A stretch of 64,000 nt of DNA from Bagarius yarrelli. Taxonomy: Eukaryota > Chordata > Actinopteri > Siluriformes > Sisoridae. The stretch covers positions 4,387,597 to 4,451,596 of the forward strand of contig VCAZ01000001.1 in assembly GCA_005784505.1 (NCBI GenBank), read 5' to 3'. Below the pieces are notes generated by a model. It was not told the origin of the DNA, did not search any database, and saw only the letters and a program-made list of their open reading frames with translations. The translations under genes and the position numbers were made by a program. Each line of letters starts with the position of its first letter. Within the stretch, counting starts at the first letter, position 1. Positions 47,341 through 58,172 of the stretch are shown here, piece after piece.

Positions 47341-47480
47341 CTGCTGTTGCCTTTATTAGCTGTGTGACATTCGAGGATCGGCACCTGCAAAAGAGGGAGG
47401 GAATAGCCTTGGAAACCCTCCGAGTATTAAAAATGTGCATACCATCATTGGTGGAACAAAAATGTGCCAAAGCATAAGGA
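47341..47480 (+). other. Exon-like or conserved segment after a strong acceptor
   Basis: A pyrimidine-rich CTGCTGTTGCCTTTATTAG ends at 47359. If joined in phase 2, the downstream frame reads CVTFEDRHLQKREGIALETL and onward to a TAA at 47475 without interruption. The phase matches the candidate exon at 40163-40182. It is unlike the AT-rich surroundings and not a known repeat, so it may be an exon or a conserved noncoding element. Confidence 0.25.
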
Positions 47481-47517
47481 TTTCTTCCATCTGTTCCTGA
47501 AGAAGGACATTACTTCT

Positions 47518-47519
<2 letters not shown>

Positions 47520-47556
<37 letters not shown>
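47520..47556. repeat. (TC)n microsatellite
   Basis: About 36 bp of TC units. Confidence 0.9.
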
Positions 47557-47559
<3 letters not shown>

Positions 47560-48190
47560 GTCCCAGAAAATAGCAAGAGCCTGGTTAGGACAGGTATCTC
47601 CTTTCCTCATCCAAAAATAAGGGCATGCGATTTTCTAATTTCATCCAATTTGAGCTGAAAGAAAATGAGCGCTAAAGGTGAAATAGTTTCACCTTAATTT
47701 TTGTCCCTTCATCTAGCGGAACATCAGACCGATGTTATCCAGCTGACTCTGGGTGCAGTCGCTCTAAGCACCTGAAATGAATGCTAATTTAATCCTTATT
47801 GTCCTGGTTTATGAAATTAAACAGGATTAGGAAAATCTGTTAGGTGCACCAACATATTTGAGAGCATATGTTTTGTATTCAATTCTCTTTTCCTTTAGTG
47901 AGCAAAAAACTTTATTATGCCCTCTATTAGACAAATAGACAAATATCTCTAAATGTGACAGCTAGTCAAGCCTTGGCAGCATTTATCCAGGAGGGATTGT
48001 GCGTTTATGCTGGAACCTTTTGTATTAGTAAGATTATAGACAAAGATTGACTTATGTTCAATGAGCTGACATGATTTTAATAATTTATGGTGCATAAGTG
48101 AATAATGGCTGCATTTTAAACACTGCTTGCAAAAAAGAAATATTACATTTATTTTCGTGATTTAACTAAGTTTTTATAAATTAATTCAAT

Positions 48191-48394
48191 GCAAAGACGG
48201 TCTCTATGGCAACCTATCCATTCAGTATTAGAGCTTTTCCGCCTCCGCATGCTTATACGGAAGGCAAAAAAAACGCAGCATATGTTACCTCCTATAGCAC
48301 TCTGACAGCTGCACAAACTCCCACCTATGACAGTTCCCACCTCTCTTGTGGTTTCCCGGTTCCCTGGACACACATACCTAATCCAGGAGCTACA
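48191..48394 (+). other. Exon-like open segment ending at a consensus donor, overlapping an X-box
   Basis: From ATG 48206 a 63-codon frame reads MATYPFSIRAFPPPHAYTEG and on to PNPGAT. It stops exactly at ACA|GTAAGT (48395), a near-perfect donor, leaving phase 0. Pro, Tyr and Ser are abundant and codon use looks coding-like. GTCTCTATGGCAAC at 48200-48213 fits the X-box consensus and overlaps the ATG. No clear acceptor precedes it. I do not recognise the protein. Confidence 0.3.
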
Positions 48395-48534
48395 GTAAGT
48401 GAAGCATGAGATCAGTGCAGTTAAGGTTGTGAGCAAGAAGTCGAGAAGGTGCACATTAAAAATAGAACTGAAATGTAATTGCTTAGATGAAATTAAATGT
48501 AACTAAGTAAATCTCTCCCTCTTCCACTTTCTTT

Positions 48535-48551
48535 CTCTCTGTCTCTCTCTG

Positions 48552-48593
<42 letters not shown>

Positions 48594-48600
48594 ATTCAAG
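48535..48600. repeat. (TC)n(AC)n microsatellite
   Basis: CTCTCT runs pass into CACACA. A (GT)n of about 26 bp lies nearby at 48804-48829. Confidence 0.9.
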
Positions 48601-49653
48601 GTAATTCTTTTTAAGAAGCTGACAGCAGCATGCAGAGGTTTAGCTGCCATTCAAGATAAAAATCGATTGCTGTAAATAACACAGGGGAGAAATTGACAAA
48701 ACTGACAAATCAAAACCAAAAAATGTCGGACAGCCCATACATATTCTAGAACCACCTGAACATTTTATAAAGGTTGTAGGCTAACTTGTGGAAACAGCTT
48801 TGGTGTGTGTGTGTGTGTGTGTGTGTGTGAAGCAATTGGCATCAGAGGCCAGAGACAAGGAAGTAAACGTCAGCTATGCACTTTTGGTTTAGAGACTCGT
48901 GACCTACTTACTCATCTAAATGTTTCACCTGAGCTGGCAAAGGAGTGTGTGCGTCATTGAGATCTCATCAAAATTAATTTTATGCATGTCTGATGTGCAG
49001 AAATAACTCCTCAGTGATTAGAGTTTTTCTGAAATTGTTGAAGTAAATTGTCTGAAATAAAAAAGATGATGGAACCCAGTTTACTGCTGGGAAAGACATG
49101 GTTGGCCTTGTGTTCAATTCATGCTTAGAGTTTTATATATAAGACTATAGTGTTCAAAGACTGTGTTCAGGGCTGGTTTTAGGCATGGGCAGAGAGGGGC
49201 AGAGGCCAACCAAACATCTGTCTTGCCCATCTAATCAAAATTCGGTAAGGACAGCAGTATACAAATACTATCTATCTATCTACACATCAACTATTTACAC
49301 CACTTTTTAAAAAGTGTTTACTTCAAAATATTACTAGCATATTTCTTGGCCCAAACGTCACTCCATCTTCAAGAAGATTATAGTATTGCTTGAATTTGTG
49401 CTTATTACTCCAGTCATTAGTCATTCTGAATGTTGAAAATAAACCTTTGTTTAACATTTTTAGAACATATTTGTGTTTATATTGACTTGATATAATATGT
49501 CTTCTTAACCAAACCCAAGCAATAACATAAGTACAACAATATTTCTGATATTTCATAATAGAATTAATTGTATTTTAAAGAGTATCTACAATTTCCCAAA
49601 TATTGCCCATCTGGTATAACTGTCTGCCCACCCTTCTATGGTTGGCAAGCTAG

Positions 49654-50028
49654 TGTAAGGAATCCGTCTTCCAACCGTCAGAAGGCGCCATCACCGGAGT
49701 ATTGAGTTTTCGTTTGTACTTCCGGTGCCACTTCCTGTCATGCTTTCCATATAAGCTAGCCTTAGCGATTAGCATGTTGCAAGTATTGTTTGCTTTGCAA
49801 TTTACCAAGTGCTATAGTGTTGTTTCTTTGTTCACCGTTTTGGATCTTTGCCTGTTCACTCTATGGCTAAGTCTTTTGATGGTATATCATTTTGGTTTGT
49901 CTGCTTGGTCTTATTGGATATCTGTGTATAAACCCTGCGTTCCTACCGACTACTCTTTTGGAGAATGCTACTTTTCTAAATAAAGCCATAAACTGCATTA
50001 TGGATCCCACTCCGCCTGTTTCTTTACA
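49654..50028 (+). mobile_element. Probable solo LTR
   Basis: It starts TGTAAGGAATCCG and ends CTGTTTCTTTACA (TG...CA). It carries an internal AATAAA (49979) about 45 bp before its end, and its CpG-bearing 5' part resembles fish Gypsy-type LTRs. A 5-bp target duplication is not evident (GCTAG/TAGTG side versus GGTTT), and no internal retroelement sequence adjoins it. Confidence 0.45.
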
Positions 50029-50364
50029 GGTTTCAGAAAGGACAGGAGGGAGGATAATTAAGAATAAAATCATACTATTAAAACACTTCAGATATTAATA
50101 TATGTATATGTATTCGCCAACCTAACTGAAGTGGCTAACAGGCTTTTTGTAACTAGCAGAGCAACTTAAATACCAGGACATGATTTAATAGACATCCTAG
50201 TTGAGATGATTGATTATTACATGATATGTGGTTAATTATGTGTCCAGCTTGAATACAAACACGCCCCATAGGATAATCCCACGCCTGACACTGATTGACA
50301 GGTTTCAGAATAAAGCTTAAAAAAATGAATTTGCAAAAGTGGTTTGCGGTTCTATTTGTGTTTT

Positions 50365-50655
50365 GTCAGTCATGGAGCGTTCACAAAATAAAAATGCAAA
50401 CAGCTTGCTGTTGCATTTGGATTCTGTCACAATTATGCATCTACATATAGGAAATTTAATTGCAAATAGACTTTGCAATTCCTTTTAAAGATAGTGTTTC
50501 AGTTTCAGGCTTAGAAAATGCAATCAACAAAGGGGTTCATCATTCATTTAGATTTTTGGCAGTCACGGTGCGTTCACAAAACGAAAATACAAACGGTTTG
50601 CATTTGTGATTGGATTGTGTCACAGTTATGCATCCATGTATAGAAAACGCGTAAC
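50365..50655 (+). repeat. Tandem duplication of about 193 bp
   Basis: A block at 50365-50460 (GAGCGTTCACAAAATAAAAA, TTCTGTCACAATTATGCATC) recurs at 50558-50655 (GTGCGTTCACAAAACGAAAA, TTGTGTCACAGTTATGCATC) with about 20% divergence. Confidence 0.6.
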
Positions 50656-51120
50656 GAGTAAGTAATAGCAGAGCACTGATGGTTGTATGTGTTTATAGTG
50701 TGAGGTGGACAGCAGAAATTAAACCTGCTACTTTATATGTTTGTGTGAGATCTGCACTACTTGATCAACAAAAGAGCTTCACTACTATAAATAGCTATTT
50801 TATGCCGAAAATAACAATGCTTCCTTCACACTACAGAGAAATGGAGTTAAACTAGTAGCTAACATTTTATGTAAAATAATATAACCGATTTTGGTTTTCA
50901 GTTTAAAATTTTAATAGGTGAGTAATTGTGAAAAAAAAAATCTAATGCAATGCCAAGAAGCATTTATTTACTCCATGTAAATGGAGCTAAACCAAACAAT
51001 TTTCCTACACTATCCATTGACCCATAATTTTCCACTCCTTCTACACTGGTAGACAGATGAGTTGGGACGCCACACTGAACCTAATCATAGCAAAATAGGT
51101 TTGGCTTCTTTTCCTCTTAG

Positions 51121-51254
51121 TCAGAACCTTTATCAGGCTGTCAAAGGTGCACTGGTGCTAGAGATGGATTTGGAGCTTATGTGTTGTGTGGCACACACTA
51201 ATAAAGCACTGCTCTCTGGGTCTTGCACTGCACACTTAAAAAGTATTGGATCAG
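51121..51254 (+). other. Exon-like segment between consensus splice sites
   Basis: GGCTTCTTTTCCTCTTAG precedes 51121, and ATCAG|GTGAGT follows 51254. Only one of three frames is open throughout the 134 bp; it reads QNLYQAVKGALVLEMDLELM and ends in GS. Entry phase 2 and exit phase 1 are compatible with the candidate exon at 40163. No family is recognised, and the flanks are ordinary intergenic DNA. Confidence 0.25.
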
Positions 51255-51728
51255 GTGAGTTAAGGCTATGAGGTTGATCTGGAGACAATCAATGGCCTCT
51301 TTATTCATCTTTTCACAGAGGACTAGAATTCCACATCCATCCCTCCTTTGATCACTTACTCAACCTTATCCTCCTTCTTTTCTGTTCACTCGTTATTTAT
51401 TGTTGGAGGCTTCAGTGGAAGACCTGCATCTGAGGGAAGAATTGGCTATCAGGACAGGCTTTGGTGCATCTTTTGTAATGCAGAGAATATTTAGTAGGCT
51501 ACTTCGTACAGTTTGAAATGGAAGTGTGGAAAAGCACCAGTAAGAGCAAAGTAATAACACATCATGGGCTGAAATTATTTATTCATTAGCTTACTTCATA
51601 AATCAGACAGTGTCCTGGATAGCAGCGGAGACCAAAAGACAGAGCCTGGATCTTGGTTTTGTAAATGTAACGTCAATGCTCCCGTTTAGTTCATCTTAAG
51701 CAATCCTGTTTACCCATACTTTAACACG

Positions 51729-51732
<4 letters not shown>

Positions 51733-51793
<61 letters not shown>
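51733..51793. repeat. (TA)n microsatellite
   Basis: About 60 bp of TA directly precedes the Tc1-like element, which inserts at TA sites. Confidence 0.95.
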
Positions 51794-51800
<7 letters not shown>

Positions 51801-51805
51801 TATAT

Positions 51806-52665
51806 ATGACAAAGAAATGATCAGTCTATAATTTAAAAGCTAGGTTTATTCTATAACAGTGAGAGACAGAATAACAACAAAAACATAAAAAAAAACACAT
51901 TTTTAAAAAGTTATGAACTTATTTGCATTTTACTGAGTGAAAACAAAACTTGTATTTGGTGGCAAAACCCTTTTTGGGAATCAAAGAGGTCAGGCGTTTC
52001 TTGTAGTTGGCCTCAGGAGGGATTTTGGCCCACTCCTGTTTGCAGATCCTCTTCAAGTCATTAAAGTTTTAAGGCTGACATTTGGCAACTTGAACCCTCT
52101 GCTCCCTCCACTAATTTTCTATGGCATTAAGGTCTAGAGACTAGCTAGGACACTCCAGCACCTTAATGTGCTTCTTCTTGAGCCACTCCTTTATTGCCTT
52201 GGCCGTGTGTTTTGGGTCACTGTTATGCTGAAATATCGACCCATTTTAATGCTCTGGCTGTGGGAAGAAGGTTTTGACCCAGGATATGACAGTTCATGGC
52301 CCTGTCCATTGTCCCTTTGGTGCAATAAAGTTGTCTTGTCCCCTTAGCAGCAAAACACCTCCAAAACATAATATTTTTTCACCTCCATGTTTGACAGTGG
52401 GGATGGTATCTTTGGAGTCATAGACAGCATTTTTTCTCCTTAAAACATGGCTAGTTGAGTTAATGTCAAAGATCTCAATTTTGGTCTCATCTGACTACAA
52501 CACTTGGTCTTTGCCAGGGTGAGGAGTTTGGAATCTGATTGATTGCTTCTGCAGACATGTGTCTTTTATACAGGTAACAAGATGAGATTAGGAGCACTTC
52601 TTTTAAGAGAGTCCCTTCAAGAGAGTGCTCCTAATCTTACCTAAATCTTAGCTAATCCCGGATCA
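51806..52665 (-). mobile_element. Tc1-like element, transposase fragment on the minus strand
   Basis: AAGAAATGATCAGTCTATAA marks the end, and blocks such as CTTGAGCCACTCCTTTATTG and GGCCGTGTGTTTTGGGTCAC are the complement of Tc1 transposase sequence. The middle is deleted after the CTCATCTGACTACAACACTT block, joining directly to the terminal AGGAGCACTTCTTTTAAGAG. That part carries its own hairpin with AGAGTGCTCCTAATCTTA. It is non-functional. Confidence 0.75.
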
Positions 52666-54000
52666 AGATTTTGATCAACCAATCATAACCATCTAAAATC
52701 ATCAGTGTGCCAACCAAACCCGCCTCAATTCATTTTTTAATCTTTGCTTCCTTAAAAACCAAAAAGTAATAAAATAAATGTATTTATTAAATTAAAAAAA
52801 AAACATGAAATACTTAAATGACATCTGTGATACATTACATGCTGTACTGATAAATTGCATTACAACATGTATGCCCAGTTTAGTTAATATGGAAACATTT
52901 CCCTCGCTTTCGTAACAAAAAATGGATGTGTGTGTGTGATTTATGGTTATAATAATCTGGCTTGTAATTGTTAAATGTTAAAAGGTTGTGATTTGATGTA
53001 ATAATGTTAAACCCGGTTTTATAGTAAGAATGTTGCTCTATTGCGGTTCTACAGGTTCACCATTTCAGAACATTTTACATTCAATTGTTCATTAGTGATT
53101 GTTTATGATTTACTGTCTAAATTTATTCATGTTTATTTTGGATTATTAGAATCGATACAGTCTAAATTCACTAATGTCGTTCCTGAACTATCATCAATTA
53201 TTTTAATAGAGTTTGTCTAATTTCATGATTTAATGTTAATCCAGGAATCGTCACTCTCAGTAAATTGTTCCAAAATCAATGAATTGCCAGTTTCAGCCAG
53301 TAAGATATTATTCTCAGTTAAAGTTTTTCAGTTTGTTGTTTGTGGACAAAAAAAGAAAAAGATAAAAAAAAATGTATTAAGGTGGATTTGGTCAGCACAC
53401 ACTGATAACACCAGATGGTTATGATTGGTTGATTGAAATGTTGATTCAGGATCAACAAAAGGATGACAGAATCACATCGTACTTGGCAAAATAAAATGTC
53501 CTGTAAATAAAATAGGAGCAATACGGTACAATTTTCACTGAGGATTCCGACAGAAAAACATAACCAAAGACCAGGCCATCTATTATACATACCATTTATA
53601 GGGGATGTTTTTTTTGTTGTTTACTATATTATGTCTCCTTGTCAACATCTCAAGCATTGAGGCTATTTGTATCTGGCTTGAAATGATTCTTGATAGCATT
53701 TTGATGAGAATGTAAAAATAACCTTATAGTTATTATTTCTGCAAGTATAATGCTCTTAATTCTGCACACATCAAGAATGTCTTCACTTCCTTCTATGACG
53801 TTGCCAGTAAAAAGGTAATTTAAATAACGCACATTCTTTAGTTTTAGGGCTGTTATACCTGAATATTCAGCTGGCTTCACAAGAATAATGTGGAAAAATG
53901 GCTCAATGAGGGAAAAAAGCTAAATCTAAATATACTGACAGCATAACATCACCAGTGGGAAATGCAGGTGCCTACTATTTGTTCTGCTGACTATAGAGCA
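52666..54000. other. AT-rich intergenic DNA
   Basis: Short frames lack known motifs. No repeat is recognised. Confidence 0.35.
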
Positions 54001-54010
54001 TTACTTTGGT

Positions 54011-54011
<1 letters not shown>

Positions 54012-54041
<30 letters not shown>

Positions 54042-54047
54042 GGGGGG
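54012..54047. repeat. (GT)n microsatellite ending in poly(G)
   Basis: GT units are followed by a run of nine or more G. Confidence 0.9.
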
Positions 54048-54204
54048 GGCTGCACTGTAGCTCAAGGATCACTAATTACTGTAAAAGCAAGCAGGACTGA
54101 TTGGCTCAGATGGGGTAGCTGTCAGACTTATGATGGTGAGTAAAAAATAAGAGAGAATATATGTCAGTCTGCCCTGTTTTCTGTAGGATATTCTTCTAGG
54201 ATAG

Positions 54205-54315
54205 GCTTGTCTCCTTGCATTAGGAACCCAGACTGCGGTGCGGAAAAACATCTAATCATGATTCCGCTGCCATCGGAGTGCCTGATGGGGCCTTGGAAGC
54301 CTCAGGCTAACTTCC
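54205..54315 (+). other. Exon-like or conserved noncoding segment
   Basis: GCTTGTCTCCTTGCATTAG is a good acceptor; the next frame from 54224 in phase 0 is open for 28 codons (EPRLRCGKTSNHDSAAIGVP and on to ALEASG) and stops at 54308. The entry phase suits the donor at 48395. The homeodomain-like TAATCATGATT and the even composition would equally suit a conserved noncoding enhancer. Confidence 0.22.
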
Positions 54316-54507
54316 CCACATCTCTCCATGCCTCTTTCGTTCTTTCTCTCTTTTATACATTTGTCCTTTACTGTGTATCTTTTTGTTTTTCTGCACTACT
54401 TCTATGCAGACGTATGGGGGCTATACGTCCACACGTGTCTAGTTTTTATTGTGAAATATTTTCCTTTTTATTTTATTTCTCTATATGTTCTTTTCTATGC
54501 TTTATAC

Positions 54508-55497
54508 ACTCACCAGCTACTTTATTAGGTACACCTGCTCGATTGCTTGGTAACACAAATTGCTAATCAGCCGATCACGAGGCAGCAGTTCAATGCATTT
54601 AGGCATCTAGATGTGGTAAAGACGACTTTCTGAAGTTCAAAACGAGCAACCGAATGGGAAAGAAAGAGGATTAAAGTCCCTCAAACCTGGAATGGTTTTT
54701 GGTGCCAAACGGGCTGGTCTGAGTATTTCAAAAACTGCTAATCTACTTGGATTTTCATGCACAACCATTTTTAGAGTTTACAGAAAATGATCGGAAAAAG
54801 AGAAAATATCCAGTGAGTGGCAGTTGTGTGGACAAAAATGCCTTGTTGATGTCAGAGGTCAAAGGGGAATGGCCAGACTGGTTAGACATGTTAGGAAGTC
54901 AATAGTAAATCAAATAACCACTTGTTACAACCAAGTTATGCAGAATACTCTGAACGGACACGCTACAACACGCTTAGCCCTGAAACAGATGGGCCATAGC
55001 AGCAGAAGACCACACCGGGTGTCGCTCCTGTCAGCTAAGAACAAAAAACTAATGCTACAATTGGCACAGGCTCAACCAAATAGAACAATAGAAGATTGGA
55101 AAAATGTTGCCTGGCTTGAGGGGTTTCGATTACTGATGCAACATTCAGATGGAGGGTCAGAATTGGGTGTAAAAAATATGAAAGCATGAATTCATCCTGC
55201 CTTGTCTCAACGGTTTAGGCTGGTGGTGGTGGTGTAATAGTGTGGGGGATATTTTCTTAGCACACTTTGGGCCCCTTTAGTACCAATTGAGCATCGTCAA
55301 CACCGCAGCCTTCCAGGAACACTTCCAGCAAGATAATGCACCATGTCACAAAGCTCAGATCATCTCAGACTGGTTTCTTGAACATGACAGTGAGTTCACT
55401 TTACTCCAATGGCCTCCACAGTCACTAGATCTCAGTCCAATAGAGCATATTTGGGATGTGTTAGAACGGGAGATTTGCATCATGGATCTGCACAGAT
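54508..55497 (+). mobile_element. Tc1/mariner-like element, transposase pseudogene on the plus strand
   Basis: The end CACTCACCAGCTACTTTATT with AGGTACACCTGCT is a well-known fish Tc1-like terminus. Transposase fragments are in frame at 54824-55189 (RGQRGMARLVRHVRKS, SRRPHRVSLLSAKNKK) and 55287-55499 (FQQDNAPCHKAQIISDWFLE, PQSLDLSPIEHIWDVLERE). The DDE-type catalytic region is partly present but broken by stops and a deletion between the two frames. The 3' inverted repeat is missing, replaced by a SINE at 55498. Confidence 0.85.
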
Positions 55498-55582
55498 GAA
55501 TGTGGGTTGGTGCTGGGAATCGAACTCTGAGCTTCCAGGTAGCAGTCCAACACCGTAACCACTGAGCCACCACTTCCACCAC
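55498..55582 (-). repeat. Family B SINE head, minus copy, abutting the Tc1-like element
   Basis: GCTGGGAATCGAACTCTGAG and GCAGTCCAACACCGTAACCA are the reversed B-box and A-box regions. Only the head and part of the body are present. Confidence 0.65.
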
Positions 55583-55950
55583 TTTAAAGTAATTGCTAAA
55601 ATGCACTGGCTAAAGATGACTACCAGATAGACATTTGTTTAGTCAGAATTTTATATAAATTATAAATAACAGTCACTTTGGATTATTTTCCCAAATAATA
55701 CAACAGAAAAGCATTTGTCTTATCATCATAAAATTAATTTAAAAACTAATTATGTCTCAAATATTTATGGTGAGAAGCAAGGCATTGAAAACCAGCTTTG
55801 TTCTTTGTGATGACATGCTATTTTTAACTCTCAATCACAGAAGCAGGAGTTTTGGCCTCTTATTCCTTGTGCTGTTGAATTGCTTTTTTATATGTATCAT
55901 GATATGAAGTAACATTGCATGAACACACGCAAAAAATATATGTGCTTAAA
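55583..55950. other. Intergenic DNA
   Basis: Nothing recognised. Confidence 0.35.
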
Positions 55951-56460
55951 AGTGAGAGAGAGAGAGAGAGAGAGAGAGAAAGAAAGAAAGAAACAGAGAC
56001 AGAGAGGCATCATTTATCTTTCAAGTCATTTTATACGTGATAAAACAGGTTGACTGAGAAAGGGAGAGTGGGAGAATTTTAACTCCCTTTCAGCCCCCGA
56101 AAAACTGCCCCACCTACTGGGGGAACACAGGGAGACCTGCAGAATATATACACACCTGTCACCTAATGAGAAACAGTGGGGACCAGGTCTCTAAACACAC
56201 ACACACACACAGACATGCACATATACACTTTATAAGAATTATTTCGGTTTCTTTTTTAATTTTAACTCCTTTTTTATTAAAGATACTTTTTAATGTTTAT
56301 GCTTTTTATTTTTATTACTTTATTTTATTTCTATTTTATTTCTTATTATCTGTATATCTGTATTTTTTGTTTTAGTGTACCCGTGCTTTGGCAACACAAA
56401 TGTACATATTTGTCATGCTAATAAAGCAACCTTTGAATTTTGAATCTTGAGAGAGAGCAA
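55951..56460 (+). mobile_element. LINE 3' UTR remnant bracketed by (GA)n
   Basis: A (GA)n run at 55951-55990 is followed by sequence that ends TGCTTTGGCAACACAAATGT, TTGTCATGCTAATAAAGCAA and TTTGAATTTTGAATC. Such CAATAAAGCA..TTGAA 3' ends are typical of fish L1-like LINEs. No ORF remains. Confidence 0.45.
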
Positions 56461-56535
56461 AAGAGAAAGAGGAAGAGAGAGAGAGAGAGAAACAGAAGAG
56501 AGAGAGAGAGCAAAAGAGAGAAACAGAGATTGAGC

Positions 56536-56595
<60 letters not shown>
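56444..56595. repeat. (GA)n microsatellite, imperfect
   Basis: About 150 bp of GA with AAA/CAG interruptions; the last 60 bp is pure. SLSLSL frames on the minus strand are artefacts. Confidence 0.95.
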
Positions 56596-56598
<3 letters not shown>

Positions 56599-57224
56599 TC
56601 AAACAAGCACTGAACATTCACTAATGATGCATGAGTTGTTAGCCTCCTGGGATGTCCAAGTTATGACCTACTTTCTGTGTGGACATGCACAGTGACATGC
56701 ATCCCCGTTTGTGAGTGTGTGTGTGTGTGTACGTGTGTGTGCAGGAGAGAAGATATATATATACACTTCCAGTGTGTGTGTTTTTCTTTTTTGAAAAAAA
56801 AAATCATTTTGAAATGAAATAAAGTCTGTGTATCATGCTCCATAAGTGTGTGTATTTACGCCTTTTGTATATTTATCACGGTTATTATTTTAGTTTGTGG
56901 TTAATCTGGACTAAACAAGCAAAAAAAAAAACATACTATCGTCATAGCAACAGATATTATTTCCCCATGAAATAAAAGTACTGTTTTACTCCCATCTGGT
57001 GGCGGCATGTAAAATTATATTACAAATCATTATGGGTAATAAATAAGTTTTATACCAGTTAGTAAAACCTGCCCTTTTTTTTATTAATGTAACATGCATA
57101 CAGATATTACAGAGTAATATATACTGCCATATACTGTACGTACACTGCAAGAGATAGATAATGATGAGTCTTATGTAATAAACATCAAACCATAGAATAA
57201 AACTTTTTTAATCTTATTTTTTAT
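56596..57224. other. Intergenic DNA with a (GT)n run
   Basis: GTGTGT at about 56715-56742. No gene is seen. Confidence 0.4.
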
Positions 57225-57395
57225 TTGGCTGTTCTCTTTAGGGGTCTCCACAACAAAGCATCTGTCTCCACCTAACCCTATTCTCTACATCCTCTTCACT
57301 CACACCCACTAACTTCATGTCCTCGTTTATCGCATCCATATACCTCCTCTTTGCTCTTCCTCTTTATCTTCTGCCTGGTAGCTTTATTTGGGATT
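57225..57395 (-). mobile_element. RTE-like LINE, terminal 3' fragment
   Basis: Read on the minus strand it runs from CTACCAGGCAGAAGATAAAG through GAGGTATATGGATGCGATAA to GTTAGGTGGAGACAGATGC and the end. It matches 33320-33410 and 43888-44012. Confidence 0.65.
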
Positions 57396-57490
57396 TTTTT
57401 GGATGTGTCAAGGTTCAACTACTAATAAAGCAGTCCTTTACAACTTAAAGAAAAATAAATAAATAATAGGTCAATTTTTCCCTAAAAAGT

Positions 57491-57840
57491 TGTCAGAACT
57501 TGGACAGATAAGTTCTGTTTCCATGTTGTAGACCATGTGCTCTGTGTTTTGTTTATGTTGTCTGTGTCTTGTCATGTGAGCCTCCCTGTCCTGTCATTGG
57601 TTGATGTTCCCTCATTGACAGCCCCCCTCCCAATTAGTTTATGTATTTATACCCCTGTGTTTTAGTTTGTCTTGGTCTGGCTTTGTTGCTTGTCCCAGTA
57701 TATTTAGCTTGTTCTGGTTATTGTTATGGTCAATGTTCTATGCAAATGTTTTAGGTTATGTGTTGTTAGTTCCTTGTTTTATTACTTTCCTTAGCTTAGT
57801 TTGTGTTTTAGTTTTTAAGGTTTTTTTTTTTTTAAAAAAA
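57491..57840 (+). mobile_element. Probable LTR fragment
   Basis: It starts TGTCAGAACTTGGACAG and contains GTCATGTGAGCCTCC and TTTATACCCCTGTG, a TATA-like block common to fish Gypsy-type LTRs. The 3' end is lost in a T/A run next to a V-SINE. Confidence 0.4.
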
Positions 57841-57871
57841 GAATTAAATATGCTGTTTGCTTGCTGTTTGC

Positions 57872-58172
57872 AGCATGGTGGCGTAGTGGTTAGCACTGTT
57901 GCCTCACATTAAGACTGCCCAGGTTCAATTCCTGGGCAGGGGCCTTTCTGTGTGGAGTTTGCATGTTCTCCCCGTGCTTGCGTGGGTTTACTCTCGGTAT
58001 TCCGGTTTTCTCCCACAGTCCAAAAAGTGTATGTTAGGTTAACTGGTGATTCTAAATTTCCAGTGAGTGTGTGTGGCCCTGTGATGGATTAGCCCTCTTG
58101 CCTTTCGCCCTTTTACAGATGGCTGAGATAGGCTCCAGCAGATCCCCGTGACCTGGCTGGATAGATGGATGG
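57872..58172 (+). repeat. V-SINE-type SINE, plus copy
   Basis: The head GCATGGTGGCGTAGTGGTTA, core and CAGTCCAAAAAGTGTATG block are present. A deletion removes part of the GGACTGG...CCTGTCC region before the GATAGATGGATGG tail. Confidence 0.8.

Noticed and set aside
54207..54566. 119-codon plus frame
   Set aside because: It reads into the Tc1-like terminus at its end, and the middle is a T/C-rich hydrophobic run. Only the first part is kept as an exon-like candidate, in a different frame.
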